From positions 124,001-188,000 of the forward strand of contig NZ_CP016793.1 of NCBI RefSeq assembly GCF_001701025.1: a stretch of DNA of 64,000 nucleotides, read 5' to 3'. Position 1 is the stretch's first letter; every line of letters begins with the position of its first letter. This DNA comes from Lentzea guizhouensis (GTDB lineage Bacteria > Actinomycetota > Actinomycetes > Mycobacteriales > Pseudonocardiaceae). The notes under the pieces were generated by a model that worked only from the letters and a program-made list of their open reading frames with translations, was not told the origin of the DNA and searched no databases. The position numbers were made by a program, and so were the translations under genes. Below are positions 1 to 8,440 of the stretch, in pieces.

Positions 1-18
1 GTTCGACGAGTAACCCGT

Positions 19-70
19 CCTGGGTGGCTACGCTTGACGCTGAACAAGAGTCTGGCGTGAGCCACCCTGG
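19..70. other. Imperfect stem-loop at the window edge
   Basis: The arms GGGTGGCT (22-29) and AGCCACCC (60-67) are perfectly complementary, and flanking bases extend the pairing imperfectly. It may be the terminator of a gene that ends before the window, but no such gene is visible. Nothing else was seen in 1-130. Confidence 0.3.
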
Positions 71-130
71 TTCACAAACATCGCCTGTTGATCATGTAGA
101 TCATCAAGCAAAGATCGGACAGAGCATACG

Positions 131-170
131 AAAAACCCGCTGACCTGGGCTTTCACCCAGAATCAGCGGG
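131..170 (-). terminator. Rho-independent terminator of tRNA-Pro
   Basis: Read on the minus strand there is an 8-bp outer stem CCCGCTGA/TCAGCGGG (136-143 with 163-170), a second stem CTGGG/CCCAG inside it, and a run of five T directly after. It lies just downstream of the tRNA-Pro gene, so it is the expected end of that transcript. Confidence 0.8.
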
Positions 171-183
171 CTGATTCAGACCG

Positions 184-257
<74 letters not shown>

Positions 258-359
258 GCCACACCCCCGGTTGCCCGGCGTGCAGGAAGAATCGTACAAC
301 ACCCGCAACAGAGATCAAAAACGGGGGCCCTCACACCAGACTACCTGCGGATATACGGC

Positions 360-382
360 GGGGACCCGTGTGCCGGGTCCCC
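360..382 (-). terminator. GC-rich hairpin after the sensor kinase
   Basis: A perfect 9-bp stem GGGGACCCG/CGGGTCCCC with a 5-base loop lies 48 bases beyond the kinase stop codon. There is no T tract, as is common for actinobacterial terminators. Apart from this hairpin nothing was seen between the tRNA and the kinase (258-429). Confidence 0.5.
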
Positions 383-429
383 GCGTCCCTCGGTCCGACC
401 GATCCCCCGATCCTCGACCGACACCTGAA

Positions 430-1542
430 CTATGCGGTGACCGTGTCCTCGACGCCACCGCCGAAAGTCGAGTCTTGGCCGTCAACCTTCGGCTTACCGG
501 GTGGTAGGACGGCGGTGACGCTGAAGCCGCCGTCGGGGCGGTAGGAGGTGGTGAGGGTGCCGCCGATGAGTCGCAGGCGTTCGGAGAGGCCGTGGAGGCC
601 GGCGCCGCCTCCTTCGGCCAGTGGGGGGAGGTCGCTGGGGGTGTTGACGACTGAGACGCGGACTGGGGTGGTGCGGTCGACGGTGACCGTCACGGAGGCG
701 CCTGGGGCGTGTTTTGTCACGTTCGTCAGGGCCTCTTGCACTACGCGGAAGAGGGCTCGGGAGGCGGCGGAGGAGATGGGGGTGTCGCCTGTTTCGGTCA
801 GGCTCACCGAGACGCCGGCGATGCGGGCGCGGTCTACCAACTCCTGGACGGAGGGGTAGGCGGTGTCGGGGTTCAGGAGGCCCAGGGCGGTGCGCATTTC
901 GGAGAGGGATTCCTTGGCCAGGGCTCGGAGGCGCAGGGCTGTGTCGCGCACTGTGTCGTTGGGGGCGGTGGCGGCGAGGGCGGCTGACTCCACGGCGATG
1001 AGGGTGGCGTGGTGGCCCACGGCGTCGTGGATTTCGCGGGCGATGCGGGCCCGTTCTGCTGCTCTGGCGGAGGTTTCCTGGGCTTCTAGCTCTGCGGCGC
1101 GGGCTCTGCGGGTTTCGTAGAGGGCCTGGGTGAGGTCTTTGCGGGTGGTGATGAGGGCGCCGAGGCCGGTGGGGGCGGCGGAGAGGCCGAAGGAGAAGGC
1201 GGTGGTCAGGAGGAGGGGGCCGAAGGGGATGGCTTCGGTGATCACCACGGGGATGACGGAGGCCGCGGTCAGGGCGGTGACCCAGAGGAGTTGGGCGGGG
1301 ACGGACTTCTCCTTGCGGCCCAGGCGGTATTGGGCGACGAGGGCCGGGGCCCAGCCCAGGCCGCCGGCCACGGCGGGGATGCAGATCAGGGAGGCGAGCC
1401 ACGGCCAGCGCAGGCGCAGTGGGAGGAGCAGGGCGGCGGCCACGGCGGCCCACAGGGACCAGGGGAACGGGCGGTCCTGGGTCAGCAGGACGACGCCGGT
1501 GGTGGTGCCGACGGTCAGGAGCTCGCGCAGGAGCGTCTTCAC
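430..1542 (-). CDS. Sensor histidine kinase, NarL-system (HisKA_3) type
   Basis: Membrane sensor kinase of the DesK/LiaS class, 370 residues. Hydrophobic segments fill roughly residues 10-130 (about four or five membrane spans). A dimerisation and phosphoacceptor helix follows with REIHDAVGHH, His172 being the predicted autophosphorylation site. The HATPase domain shows the N-box QEALTN (269-274) and a G-box GAGLHGLSER (313-322). The GTG start overlaps the stop codon of the upstream response regulator by four bases (GTGA), so the pair is translationally coupled and is very likely a cognate system. The signal sensed cannot be told from the sequence. Confidence 0.9.
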   Translation of the reverse strand: MKTLLRELLTVGTTTGVVLLTQDRPFPWSLWAAVAAALLLPLRLRWPWLASLICIPAVAGGLGWAPALVAQYRLGRKEKSVPAQLLWVTALTAASVIPVVITEAIPFGPLLLTTAFSFGLSAAPTGLGALITTRKDLTQALYETRRARAAELEAQETSARAAERARIAREIHDAVGHHATLIAVESAALAATAPNDTVRDTALRLRALAKESLSEMRTALGLLNPDTAYPSVQELVDRARIAGVSVSLTETGDTPISSAASRALFRVVQEALTNVTKHAPGASVTVTVDRTTPVRVSVVNTPSDLPPLAEGGGAGLHGLSERLRLIGGTLTTSYRPDGGFSVTAVLPPGKPKVDGQDSTFGGGVEDTVTA

Positions 1543-2171
1543 CAGACACCGACCTGGTGGGCGACGAGGGCCGCCTGCACCCGGTTCTCGACGCCCAGTT
1601 TTGTCAGGACGGTGGAGACGTAGCTCTTGACCGTGGCCTCGGAGAGGCAGAGCTGTTCGGCGATGGCGTGGTTCGAGCGGCCGCCGGCGAGGAGCTCGAG
1701 GACCTGGCGTTCGCGGGCGGAGAGCGTGTCGAGCTGGCGGTTGGCGCGAAAGCCGCGCAGGCGTGGGAGGAGGCGGGCGGTGATGCGCGGGTCGAGGACG
1801 GCGCCGCCGGCTGCCAGGTCGACGACGGCGCGGACCAGGGCCTCCGGTTCGGCGTCCTTCAGCAGGAAGCCCTGGGCGCCCAGGTCCAGCGCCGTGGCGA
1901 CGTAGTCGTCGAGGTCGAACGTGGTCAGGACGGCGATGGCGGGTGGGGTGGCCCACGTGCGCAGCCGCCGGACGGCCTCCAGGCCGTCGACGCCCGGCAT
2001 CTGCACGTCGACCAGCACCACGTCGGGCAGGCAGGCCAGTGTCACCTCGACGAGCTCGGCGCCGTCGGCGGCCTCGCCGACCACCTCGACCCGTCCGTCG
2101 GCTTCCAGGAGGACCTTCAGGCCCCGCCGCAGCAGGGCCTCGTCGTCGGCAAGCACCACTCGTACGGCCAC
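1539..2171 (-). CDS. LuxR/NarL-family response regulator
   Basis: Transcriptional regulator partnered with the adjacent kinase. The receiver domain has the acidic pair Asp9-Asp10, phosphoacceptor Asp55 in VLVDVQMPG, Thr83/84 and Lys105. A LuxR helix-turn-helix follows at about residues 148-205 (LSARERQVLELLAGG, then SEATVKSYVSTVLTKLGV). I chose the GTG at 2171 because the family normally begins a few residues before the RVVLADD strand; an in-frame GTG at 2189 would add six residues. No good ribosome-binding site precedes either. Length (210 aa) is normal. Confidence 0.9.
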   Translation of the reverse strand: MAVRVVLADDEALLRRGLKVLLEADGRVEVVGEAADGAELVEVTLACLPDVVLVDVQMPGVDGLEAVRRLRTWATPPAIAVLTTFDLDDYVATALDLGAQGFLLKDAEPEALVRAVVDLAAGGAVLDPRITARLLPRLRGFRANRQLDTLSARERQVLELLAGGRSNHAIAEQLCLSEATVKSYVSTVLTKLGVENRVQAALVAHQVGVW

Positions 2172-2222
2172 GAAACCAACCAACCGCACCCCATGGCAAA
2201 GAGCAACCGTGGGACCGGAGAA

Positions 2223-3644
2223 CTACTTCCTGCCGGCGCCGGCCTTCTTCTTCTCGCGCACCCGCACGGAGATCCGCACCGGGCTGCCCTCGAAGCCGAA
2301 CTCCTCCCGCAGCTTGCGCTCGATGAACCGCCGGTAGCCCGCCTCCAGGAAACCGGTCGTGAACAGCACGAACGTCGGCGGCCGGGTCGAGGCCTGGGTC
2401 GCGAACAGCACCTTGGGCTGCTTGCCGCCGCGCACCGGCGGCGGGGTCGCGGCGATCAGCTCGGTCAGCCACTGGTTCAGGCGGCCGGTCGGGACGCGGG
2501 TGTCCCACGAGTTCAACGCGGTGCGCAGCGACGGCGCCAGCTTGTGCACGGCACGGCCGGTCAGCGCGGAGATGTTCACCCGGTCCGCCCACGGCACGCG
2601 CACCAGGCCGCGTTCGAGCTCGCGGACCATCTCGTTGCGGCGGTCCTCGTCGACGAGGTCCCACTTGTTGAACGCCAGCACGCACGCGCGGCCGGACTCG
2701 ACGACCATTGTCAGCACCCGCAGGTCCTGTTCGGACAACGGCTCGTGCGCGTCCAGCAGCACGATCGCGACCTCGGCGGTCTCGATCGCGGACTTGGTGC
2801 GCAGCGACGCGTAGTACTCGGCGCCGCTCTCGAACTTCACCCGCTTGCGCAGCCCGGCGGTGTCGACGAACCGCCAGACCTCGCCGTCGAGCTCCACCAG
2901 CGAGTCGACCGGGTCGACCGTCGTGCCCGCGACCGAGTCGACGACCGAGCGGTTCTCGCCGGTGAGGCGGTTGAGCAGCGACGACTTGCCGACGTTCGGC
3001 TTGCCGACGAGCGCCACGCGCCGCGGACCACCGCCGCGGGCGCCGAAGTCGTCGCGCGGGGTCTCGGGCAGCCGCTCGAGGATCACGTCGAGCAGGTCAC
3101 CGGAGCCGCGGCCGTGCAGACCCGACACCGGGAACGGCTCGCCCAGGCCCAGCGACCACAGCGACGCGATGTCGGCCATCAGCCTCTCGTCGTCCACCTT
3201 GGACGCGCAGAGGATCACCGGCTTCTTCGACCGGCGCAGCACCTTCGCGACGGCCTCCTCGGTCGCCGTCGCGCCCACCGTCGCGTCCACGACCACCAGG
3301 ATCACGTCCGCGGTCGCCATCGCGAGCTCCGCCTGCGCGGCCACGGAGGCCTGCAGGCCCTGCGCGTCCGGCTCCCAGCCGCCCGTGTCGACCACGGTGA
3401 ACTTGCGGCCGTTCCACAGCGCGTCGTAGGCGACGCGGTCACGCGTCACGCCCGGCACGTCCTGCACCACGGCCTCTCGCCGGCCGATGATGCGGTTGAC
3501 CAGGGTCGACTTGCCGACGTTGGGCCGTCCGACCACCGCGAGCACCGGCTGGGGCGGGGTCGAGTCGCCGTCGTCCTCCGCGGAGGCGTCGTCGAAGGCT
3601 GACCAGTCGGCCTCGTCCTCCCAGGTGCCGTCCAGGTCCGTCAT
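2223..3644 (-). CDS. der: Ribosome biogenesis GTPase Der (EngA)
   Basis: Double GTPase needed for maturation of the 50S ribosomal subunit. It has two complete G domains in tandem: P-loops GRPNVGKST (39-47) and GKPNVGKSS (214-222), DTGGW and DTAGL switch motifs, NKWD (326-329) in the second domain, and a C-terminal KH-like domain with a basic tail. The first domain has SKVD (148-151) where NKxD is usual. An acidic N-terminal extension of about 33 residues is as seen in actinobacterial forms. Its ATG overlaps the plsC stop by four bases, giving the order cmk-plsC-der typical of actinobacteria. Confidence 0.97.
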   Translation of the reverse strand: MTDLDGTWEDEADWSAFDDASAEDDGDSTPPQPVLAVVGRPNVGKSTLVNRIIGRREAVVQDVPGVTRDRVAYDALWNGRKFTVVDTGGWEPDAQGLQASVAAQAELAMATADVILVVVDATVGATATEEAVAKVLRRSKKPVILCASKVDDERLMADIASLWSLGLGEPFPVSGLHGRGSGDLLDVILERLPETPRDDFGARGGGPRRVALVGKPNVGKSSLLNRLTGENRSVVDSVAGTTVDPVDSLVELDGEVWRFVDTAGLRKRVKFESGAEYYASLRTKSAIETAEVAIVLLDAHEPLSEQDLRVLTMVVESGRACVLAFNKWDLVDEDRRNEMVRELERGLVRVPWADRVNISALTGRAVHKLAPSLRTALNSWDTRVPTGRLNQWLTELIAATPPPVRGGKQPKVLFATQASTRPPTFVLFTTGFLEAGYRRFIERKLREEFGFEGSPVRISVRVREKKKAGAGRK

Positions 3645-4279
3645 CTTCTTTCAACCTCACTCACACGAAGTCCATCGAGTTCGGCGACCAGTGTCGCCAG
3701 GCGGTCGCGCACCTGCTCGGTGGCAACGCCCAGGGCGGCCCGCCCCTTCCCTTCCGGGAGGTGGAACGGCTCACCGATCAGCACGTCGACCGGCGGCCGC
3801 CAGCCCTTGGCCTGGTAGGTCCCCCGGCAGGCGACCGGCAGCACCACCGCGCCGGAGGTCTTGGCCAGCCACGCGGCACCGTTCTGCGCGCTGGTGACGC
3901 CACCGTCGCCACGCGTGCCCTCGGGGAAGACCCCGATCACGCCGCCCGCCTTGAGGACGGACAACGCGCTGGTCAGCGCTGTGCGGTCGGCTTCTCCCCG
4001 CTTCACCGGGAGCTGCCCGATCTTGCGCAGCAGGTAGCCGACCACGGCGTTGGCGAACATCTCCTGCTTGATCAGGAACGTCACGCGCCGGGGCAGCACC
4101 CCGAACAGGATCGGGCCGTCCGCCATGGAGCTGTGGTTGGCGACGACGACCACGCCGCCGCTCAAGGGTACGCGGTCGCGCCCGTGCACCCGAATCCGGA
4201 ACTGCCAGGCGTAGGGCGTCCGCGCGATCCAGCGGCCGAAGTCGAACAGCCACGGCAGGCTGCCCTCCGGAACGCTCAC
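3641..4279 (-). CDS. plsC: 1-acylglycerol-3-phosphate acyltransferase (PlsC family)
   Basis: Acylates lysophosphatidic acid in phospholipid synthesis at the membrane. The family motifs are present: NHSSMAD (H49 and D54, the catalytic H-x4-D) and FPEGTRG (118-124) for glycerol-phosphate binding. Length (212 aa) is normal for the short actinobacterial form. It overlaps cmk upstream and der downstream by four bases each, so the three genes are one transcript. Confidence 0.92.
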   Translation of the reverse strand: MSVPEGSLPWLFDFGRWIARTPYAWQFRIRVHGRDRVPLSGGVVVVANHSSMADGPILFGVLPRRVTFLIKQEMFANAVVGYLLRKIGQLPVKRGEADRTALTSALSVLKAGGVIGVFPEGTRGDGGVTSAQNGAAWLAKTSGAVVLPVACRGTYQAKGWRPPVDVLIGEPFHLPEGKGRAALGVATEQVRDRLATLVAELDGLRVSEVERR

Positions 4280-4989
4280 CCGGTCACCCGCAGCCCGCGC
4301 CGTTCCACGAGGTCCAGCAACGCGTCCACGGTGCCCGCGAGGTCGAGGTCGGTGTTGTCGACCTCGACGGCGTCCTCGGCCGCCCGCAACGGCGACACCG
4401 CGCGCGAGGAGTCGTAGTTGTCGCGGCGCTGCACGTCGGCCAGCACGGCGTCCACAGTGGACTCGCGCCCGGCGGCGTTGTCCTGCTTGGTCCGGCGCTG
4501 CGCCCGCGCGTCCGCCGACGCCGTCAGGTAGACCTTCAGCGGCGCGTCCGGGGACACGACCGTGCCGATGTCGCGACCTTCGACCACGATGCCGCCGACG
4601 TGGTCGACCGCGTCCGCGATGATCGCCCGCTGGTGCGCCACGAGCAGCTCGCGCACGTGCCTGGCCGCCGAGACCGGGGACACCGCCAGCGTCACCTCGG
4701 GCCCGCGGATCTCCGCGGACACGTCGTCGCCGTCGAGCGTGATGCCCGGCTGCCGCGGGTCCGTGCCGACGACGAGCACCGCCGCGTCCGCGACCCTGGC
4801 GACCTCGGCCTCGTCCGCCGGGTCGACCCCGGCGCGCAGCACGGCCACCGTGATCGCCCGGTACATCGAGCCGGTGTCGAGGTAGCGCGCGTCCAACGCC
4901 ATCGCGAGGCGCTTCGCGACGGTGGACTTGCCGGTGCCCGACGGTCCGTCGAGTGCCACCACGCCGCGCAACTGACCCTGGCCCACCAC
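4276..4989 (-). CDS. cmk: Cytidylate kinase
   Basis: Phosphorylates CMP and dCMP to the diphosphates. The P-loop GPSGTGKST is at residues 15-23, followed by the LDTGSMYRA CMP-binding strand, VVEGRDIGTVV and the RRDNYDSSR lid segment. I place the start at GTG 4989 because GGAGG lies five to six bases upstream; in-frame ATG codons at 5019 and 5043 lack a good site. First gene of cmk-plsC-der. The usual upstream neighbours scpA, scpB and rluB are not beside it here. Confidence 0.93.
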   Translation of the reverse strand: MVGQGQLRGVVALDGPSGTGKSTVAKRLAMALDARYLDTGSMYRAITVAVLRAGVDPADEAEVARVADAAVLVVGTDPRQPGITLDGDDVSAEIRGPEVTLAVSPVSAARHVRELLVAHQRAIIADAVDHVGGIVVEGRDIGTVVSPDAPLKVYLTASADARAQRRTKQDNAAGRESTVDAVLADVQRRDNYDSSRAVSPLRAAEDAVEVDNTDLDLAGTVDALLDLVERRGLRVTG

Positions 4990-5168
4990 AGCTCCCTCCG
5001 AGACACCCACGGCCCTCATTGTGCCTGGTGCGGACGCCCGCACCGGCAGCGGGACGGGCCAGGCGCGTGATCAGCCGTCACCGCGGGGGTATCGATCGGT
5101 GGAATTCGCAACAGCCGCACGCGGCCCGCGCCGATCTGGTCAGCGCATCAGCAACCCCCGGAGGACAG

Positions 5169-5603
5169 ATGACCACGATCGAACAGAACCCCGCCGTGCA
5201 GACCCTGCTGGAGTGCACGCTCGCCAGGCACAAGTCGATGTTCCTGGCCACGTCCGGCTCGGACGGCTCGTGGGTGAGCGGGGTCTACTTCGCCGAGGAC
5301 GGGCCGAAGCGGCTCGTGCTCGTGCTGGAGGAGAGAGGGCGGACGCTCAAGGCGATCGAGGAGAACCCGGAGGTGGCCGTGGTCGTGTCGACCGGGTCGC
5401 CGATGGAGCCGTTCTTGCAGGCGCGGGCCGTGGCCGAGATCGTTGACGGCGCGGAGGACGAGGCTGTGCGGCAGCGGCTGGTCGCGAAGGTGCCGGAGGC
5501 GGCGCCGTTCCTGGAGACGCCGATCCGCACGGTGGTGCTGACGGTGCCGCGGTGGCGGGTGACGGACATCCCCAACGGGTGGCTGCCCGGCAAGGAGTTC
5601 TGA
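5169..5603 (+). CDS. Pyridoxamine 5'-phosphate oxidase-like flavin/F420 split-barrel protein
   Basis: Small 144-residue split-barrel protein. The N-terminal part (ARHKSMFLATSG then WVSGVYF) and the middle (VLVLEERGRTLKAIEENPEVAVVVSTG) match the PPOX/F420-dependent superfamily that binds FMN or F420. GGAGG at 5160-5164 fixes the ATG. It is transcribed away from cmk as a single gene. Which cofactor and substrate it uses cannot be decided from the sequence. Confidence 0.8.
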   Translation: MTTIEQNPAVQTLLECTLARHKSMFLATSGSDGSWVSGVYFAEDGPKRLVLVLEERGRTLKAIEENPEVAVVVSTGSPMEPFLQARAVAEIVDGAEDEAVRQRLVAKVPEAAPFLETPIRTVVLTVPRWRVTDIPNGWLPGKEF

Positions 5604-5653
5604 CGGTGCGACCGCCTGCCCGGGCCGGGAACGCCGGGCAGGCGGCGACGCGG

Positions 5654-6619
5654 CTAGTACCCGTCCACCTGCCGGCGCAGGTCCGGGTGTCCGGAGAGCA
5701 GGTCGCGCACCACCCCGCGCGGCGCCGGGTCCGACGGGCGGGCCTGCATCTCGTGCAGGGCCAGCATCACGCGGAAGTACGTGGACTCGTCGAGCAGGCC
5801 GGCGCGCGCGGCGGCGGTGAGGGACGTGGAGAGGTCTCCGCCCGCGGGCTGCGGAGCGCCGGTGTTCACGTTGCCGTGGATCTGGCCCGCCTGGATCACG
5901 ATGGCGCTCGAGCCGCCGCTGTAGACGTTGTGCACCGACGGGCGCGCCTCGGCCGAACGGGCGGCGGGCCGGTCGTCCGGGTCGGCGGGGAGCTCGGCGA
6001 TCAGCGCGGCGACGAAGGCGGCGGCCGGTGCCGGGCCGCCGATGGAGCGGACGGTCAGCAGCGGGGTCGCGTCGTTGAGGTGGCCGGCGCCCGCCGCGCC
6101 CGCGCTCTCGGTGTCCACGGCGGCGGCGTCGTTGTAGGAGGAGTCCAGGAACGCGGCCGTCGCGGTGCCCGGTGAGAGCAGCAGCTCGCCGGAGGCGATC
6201 GGTGCGAAGTGGACCTGGGCGGAGAACGAGCGCGCGACCTGGCGGGCGCGTTGTTCCAGGCGGTGCGGGGCCGGCCACGCGTTCGGCCTGGCCCTGAGGC
6301 CCTCGGCGTCCTCGCGGCCGCCGTGGTAGCCGTAGACCTTGGTGGCCACGACGACGTCGCCGGTCTCGACCCACGAGTGCAACGGGCCCGCGGCGCCGAC
6401 GAAGAACACCGACGACGGGTCGAACTCGCCGATCGCGCGTTCGGTCAGCGCGGCGGCGGAGTTGTTGCCGGTGCCCAGGAACGCCAGTGCGACGGACCGG
6501 CCGGCCACCTCGCCCACCTCGTAGAGCGAGCCTGCCCGGCTCTCCTGCGTGCGGGCGGCGGTCAACAACGAACGCACCTCGGCATGAGCGGCCTCGGTGG
6601 CCGTCAGGACGACGATCAT
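5654..6619 (-). CDS. Nucleoside-phosphorylase-fold protein, catalytic motif lost, with RHIM-like motif
   Basis: 321 residues. Residues 1-210 have the fold of methylthioadenosine/S-adenosylhomocysteine nucleosidases (MIVVLTATEAAHAEV; VFFVGAAG; VYGYHGGRE; VDTESAG at 169-174). The stretch that should hold the catalytic Asp (ISD in the paralogue at 7430) reads SIGGPAPAA, with about 20 residues missing, so the enzyme is probably inactive. Residues 230-254 (HNVYSGG then VIQAGQIHGNVN) match the N-x-SG ... VxQxGxIxGxV pattern of bacterial amyloid/RHIM-like signalling motifs. A helical C-terminal domain of about 65 residues follows and is similar to that of the paralogue. The start overlaps the Nudix gene by four bases. 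It is likely a sensor or regulatory partner in the island. Confidence 0.75.
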   Translation of the reverse strand: MIVVLTATEAAHAEVRSLLTAARTQESRAGSLYEVGEVAGRSVALAFLGTGNNSAAALTERAIGEFDPSSVFFVGAAGPLHSWVETGDVVVATKVYGYHGGREDAEGLRARPNAWPAPHRLEQRARQVARSFSAQVHFAPIASGELLLSPGTATAAFLDSSYNDAAAVDTESAGAAGAGHLNDATPLLTVRSIGGPAPAAAFVAALIAELPADPDDRPAARSAEARPSVHNVYSGGSSAIVIQAGQIHGNVNTGAPQPAGGDLSTSLTAAARAGLLDESTYFRVMLALHEMQARPSDPAPRGVVRDLLSGHPDLRRQVDGY

Positions 6620-7335
6620 GCGGTCACCTCCAGGGACCCTCGGGAACGCAACAACGCCGGGTGCAGCAGCGAGGCATGACCGCGGCGGTGGAGCAGGGCG
6701 GGACGGCCGCCGTTGCGGATCGTCTTCTCACCCGTCGGCACCAGGAAGCCCTCCGCGCCGGTGACCTTGCGGTGGAAGTTGCGGGGCTCGAGCTGCTCGC
6801 CCCACACGATCTCGTAGACCCGCCGCAGCTCGGTGACGGTGAACTCGGCCGGGCAGAACGCCGTGGCCAGCGTCGTGTACTCGAGCTTGGAGCGGGTGCG
6901 TTCGAGCGCGTCGCAGATGATCTGCGCGTGGTCGAACGCCAGCTGGCCGGCCAGCGCCGTCTCCACCGGCACCCACCGCGCGACGTCGGCGTCCCCGCCG
7001 GCGACCGGGGTCGGCAGGTTCGGCAGCACCGCGAGGTAGCACACGGTGATGACGCGCCGCCGGGGGTCGCGGTCGGGGGTGCCGTAGGTCTTCAGCTGCT
7101 CCAGGTACAGCCCTTCCGGCGCTAAACCGGTCTCCTCCGCGAGCTCTCGAAAGGCCGCTTTCTCGATGTCCTCCAGAGCAGACTCGAGGAAGCCACCCGG
7201 CAGCGCCAGCGCTCCCCGGAACGGCTCTATCCCCCGCTCCACCAGCAGGATCTGCAGCTGCTCCGCGCGGACGGTGAGCACTGCGAGGTCGACGGCCACC
7301 GCGACATCCGGGATCGTCCACTCCTCCTCCGACAT
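6616..7335 (-). CDS. Nudix hydrolase with C-terminal winged helix (NrtR-like)
   Basis: 239 residues. The N-terminal Nudix domain has the box LPGGFL ... E ... FRELAEETGL (about residues 47-71, one residue longer than usual between G and E). The C-terminal part (LEYTTLATAF ... FTVTELRRVYEIVWG ... NFHRKV) matches the winged helix of NrtR-type regulators, which bind ADP-ribose and control NAD synthesis, or of ADP-ribose pyrophosphatases. It is coupled to the following nucleosidase-like gene by a four-base overlap and lies opposite the nucleosidase/TIR-macro operon. Both repressor and ADPR hydrolase roles are open; the context favours a link to ADP-ribose or NAD. Confidence 0.85.
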   Translation of the reverse strand: MSEEEWTIPDVAVAVDLAVLTVRAEQLQILLVERGIEPFRGALALPGGFLESALEDIEKAAFRELAEETGLAPEGLYLEQLKTYGTPDRDPRRRVITVCYLAVLPNLPTPVAGGDADVARWVPVETALAGQLAFDHAQIICDALERTRSKLEYTTLATAFCPAEFTVTELRRVYEIVWGEQLEPRNFHRKVTGAEGFLVPTGEKTIRNGGRPALLHRRGHASLLHPALLRSRGSLEVTA

Positions 7336-7429
7336 CCCACGAGCCTAACCCACTATCCGTCATGTTGACGGAAACTCTCCTGGTCGGCTACGGTCTGGGA
7401 CTCGGATCCAAACGACCGGAGCGACACAC

Positions 7430-8440
7430 ATGATCGTGATGCTCACCGCGCTCGAAGTGGAGTACGCCGCGGTGCGCGCGCACCTGTCCGGCATCGCGAC
7501 CCACCACCACCCGTCAGGGACCCTGTTCGAGGTGGGCACCGCCGGTGGGCAGGAGATCGCCATCGCCCTGACCGGGATGGGCAACTCCAGCGCCGCCACC
7601 ATCACCGAACGCGCCATCACCAGGTTCGAACCCGACCTCGTCATGTTCGTCGGCGTCGCCGGCGGCCTGCGCGACTGGCTGGAGCTCGGCGAGGTCGTGG
7701 TCGCCAGCCGCGTCTACGGCTACCACGGCGGCCGCGAGACGGCGGACGGGTTCCACGCGCGGCCGCGAGCGTGGGACATGCCGCACGACGTCGAGCAGCT
7801 CGCCCGCTCGATCGTGCGCGGCGGGGCGTGGTGCGAGAACCCGCCGGAGGTCCACTTCGAACCCATCGCGGCCGGCGAGGTGGTGCTCAACTCGACCGAG
7901 TCACCGCTGGCCAAGCAGATCCACCACCACTACAACGACGCCGTCGCGGTCGAGATGGAGAGCGCCGGGGTCGCGAACGCCGCCCACCTGAACATGGCCA
8001 CGCCGTCGGTGACCGTGCGCGGCATCAGCGACCTGGTCGACGACAAGGACGTCACCGACAAGCAGGGCTGGCAGCCCAAGGCCGCCGCCAACGCCGCCGC
8101 GTTCGCCGTCGCCCTCGCCGGCGCACTCGCGCAGGCCCGCGGCCATCAGCGAAAGGCCCGGCCGGTGGGCGGCACGACCAACAACTTCCACAACCACGGC
8201 ACGGTCGGTCAGCAGATCGGCACCACGGGCTCGCCGCGCGACCGGCTCGACGCCATCACGGCGGCCGTGGTGCACGCGCACAACACCGGCCAGATGGACA
8301 CGGCGTGGTTCACCACGGCCATGGTCGCGCTGGACAACCTGCGCAACTCCTCCGCACCGCTCGACCTCCGGCCGCTCAAGGCACTGCTCGGCGGTGTGCC
8401 CGCACTGCGCCCGGTGCTCGACACCATCGTGGACGACTAG
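7430..8440 (+). CDS. Nucleoside phosphorylase/MTA-SAH nucleosidase-like effector
   Basis: 336 residues. The phosphorylase-superfamily domain (1-235) keeps VEMESAG (174-180) and the catalytic-type ISD (199-201), so it looks active; the family cleaves N-glycosidic bonds of purine nucleosides. Residues 249-265 (TTNNFHNHGTVGQQIGT) form a short Asn/Gly/Gln-rich motif that resembles the start of the next protein. A helical C-terminal domain (270-336) is shared with the degenerate paralogue at 5654. Its stop codon TAG is directly followed by the ATG of the next gene, so the operon is coupled. Such stand-alone nucleosidases with C-terminal adaptors are known from bacterial NLR-like and ternary conflict systems; that role here is inferred. 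Confidence 0.8.
   Translation: MIVMLTALEVEYAAVRAHLSGIATHHHPSGTLFEVGTAGGQEIAIALTGMGNSSAATITERAITRFEPDLVMFVGVAGGLRDWLELGEVVVASRVYGYHGGRETADGFHARPRAWDMPHDVEQLARSIVRGGAWCENPPEVHFEPIAAGEVVLNSTESPLAKQIHHHYNDAVAVEMESAGVANAAHLNMATPSVTVRGISDLVDDKDVTDKQGWQPKAAANAAAFAVALAGALAQARGHQRKARPVGGTTNNFHNHGTVGQQIGTTGSPRDRLDAITAAVVHAHNTGQMDTAWFTTAMVALDNLRNSSAPLDLRPLKALLGGVPALRPVLDTIVDD

Noticed and set aside
430..2685. 751-codon open frame on the minus strand spanning the kinase and upstream genes
   Set aside because: Only the 3' part (430-1542) has protein-like sequence; the rest is an antisense or out-of-frame shadow of the response regulator and der.
1419..3602. 727-codon plus-strand open frame
   Set aside because: It is antisense to the response regulator and Der, rich in Arg/Gly/Ala/His, with no recognisable domain.
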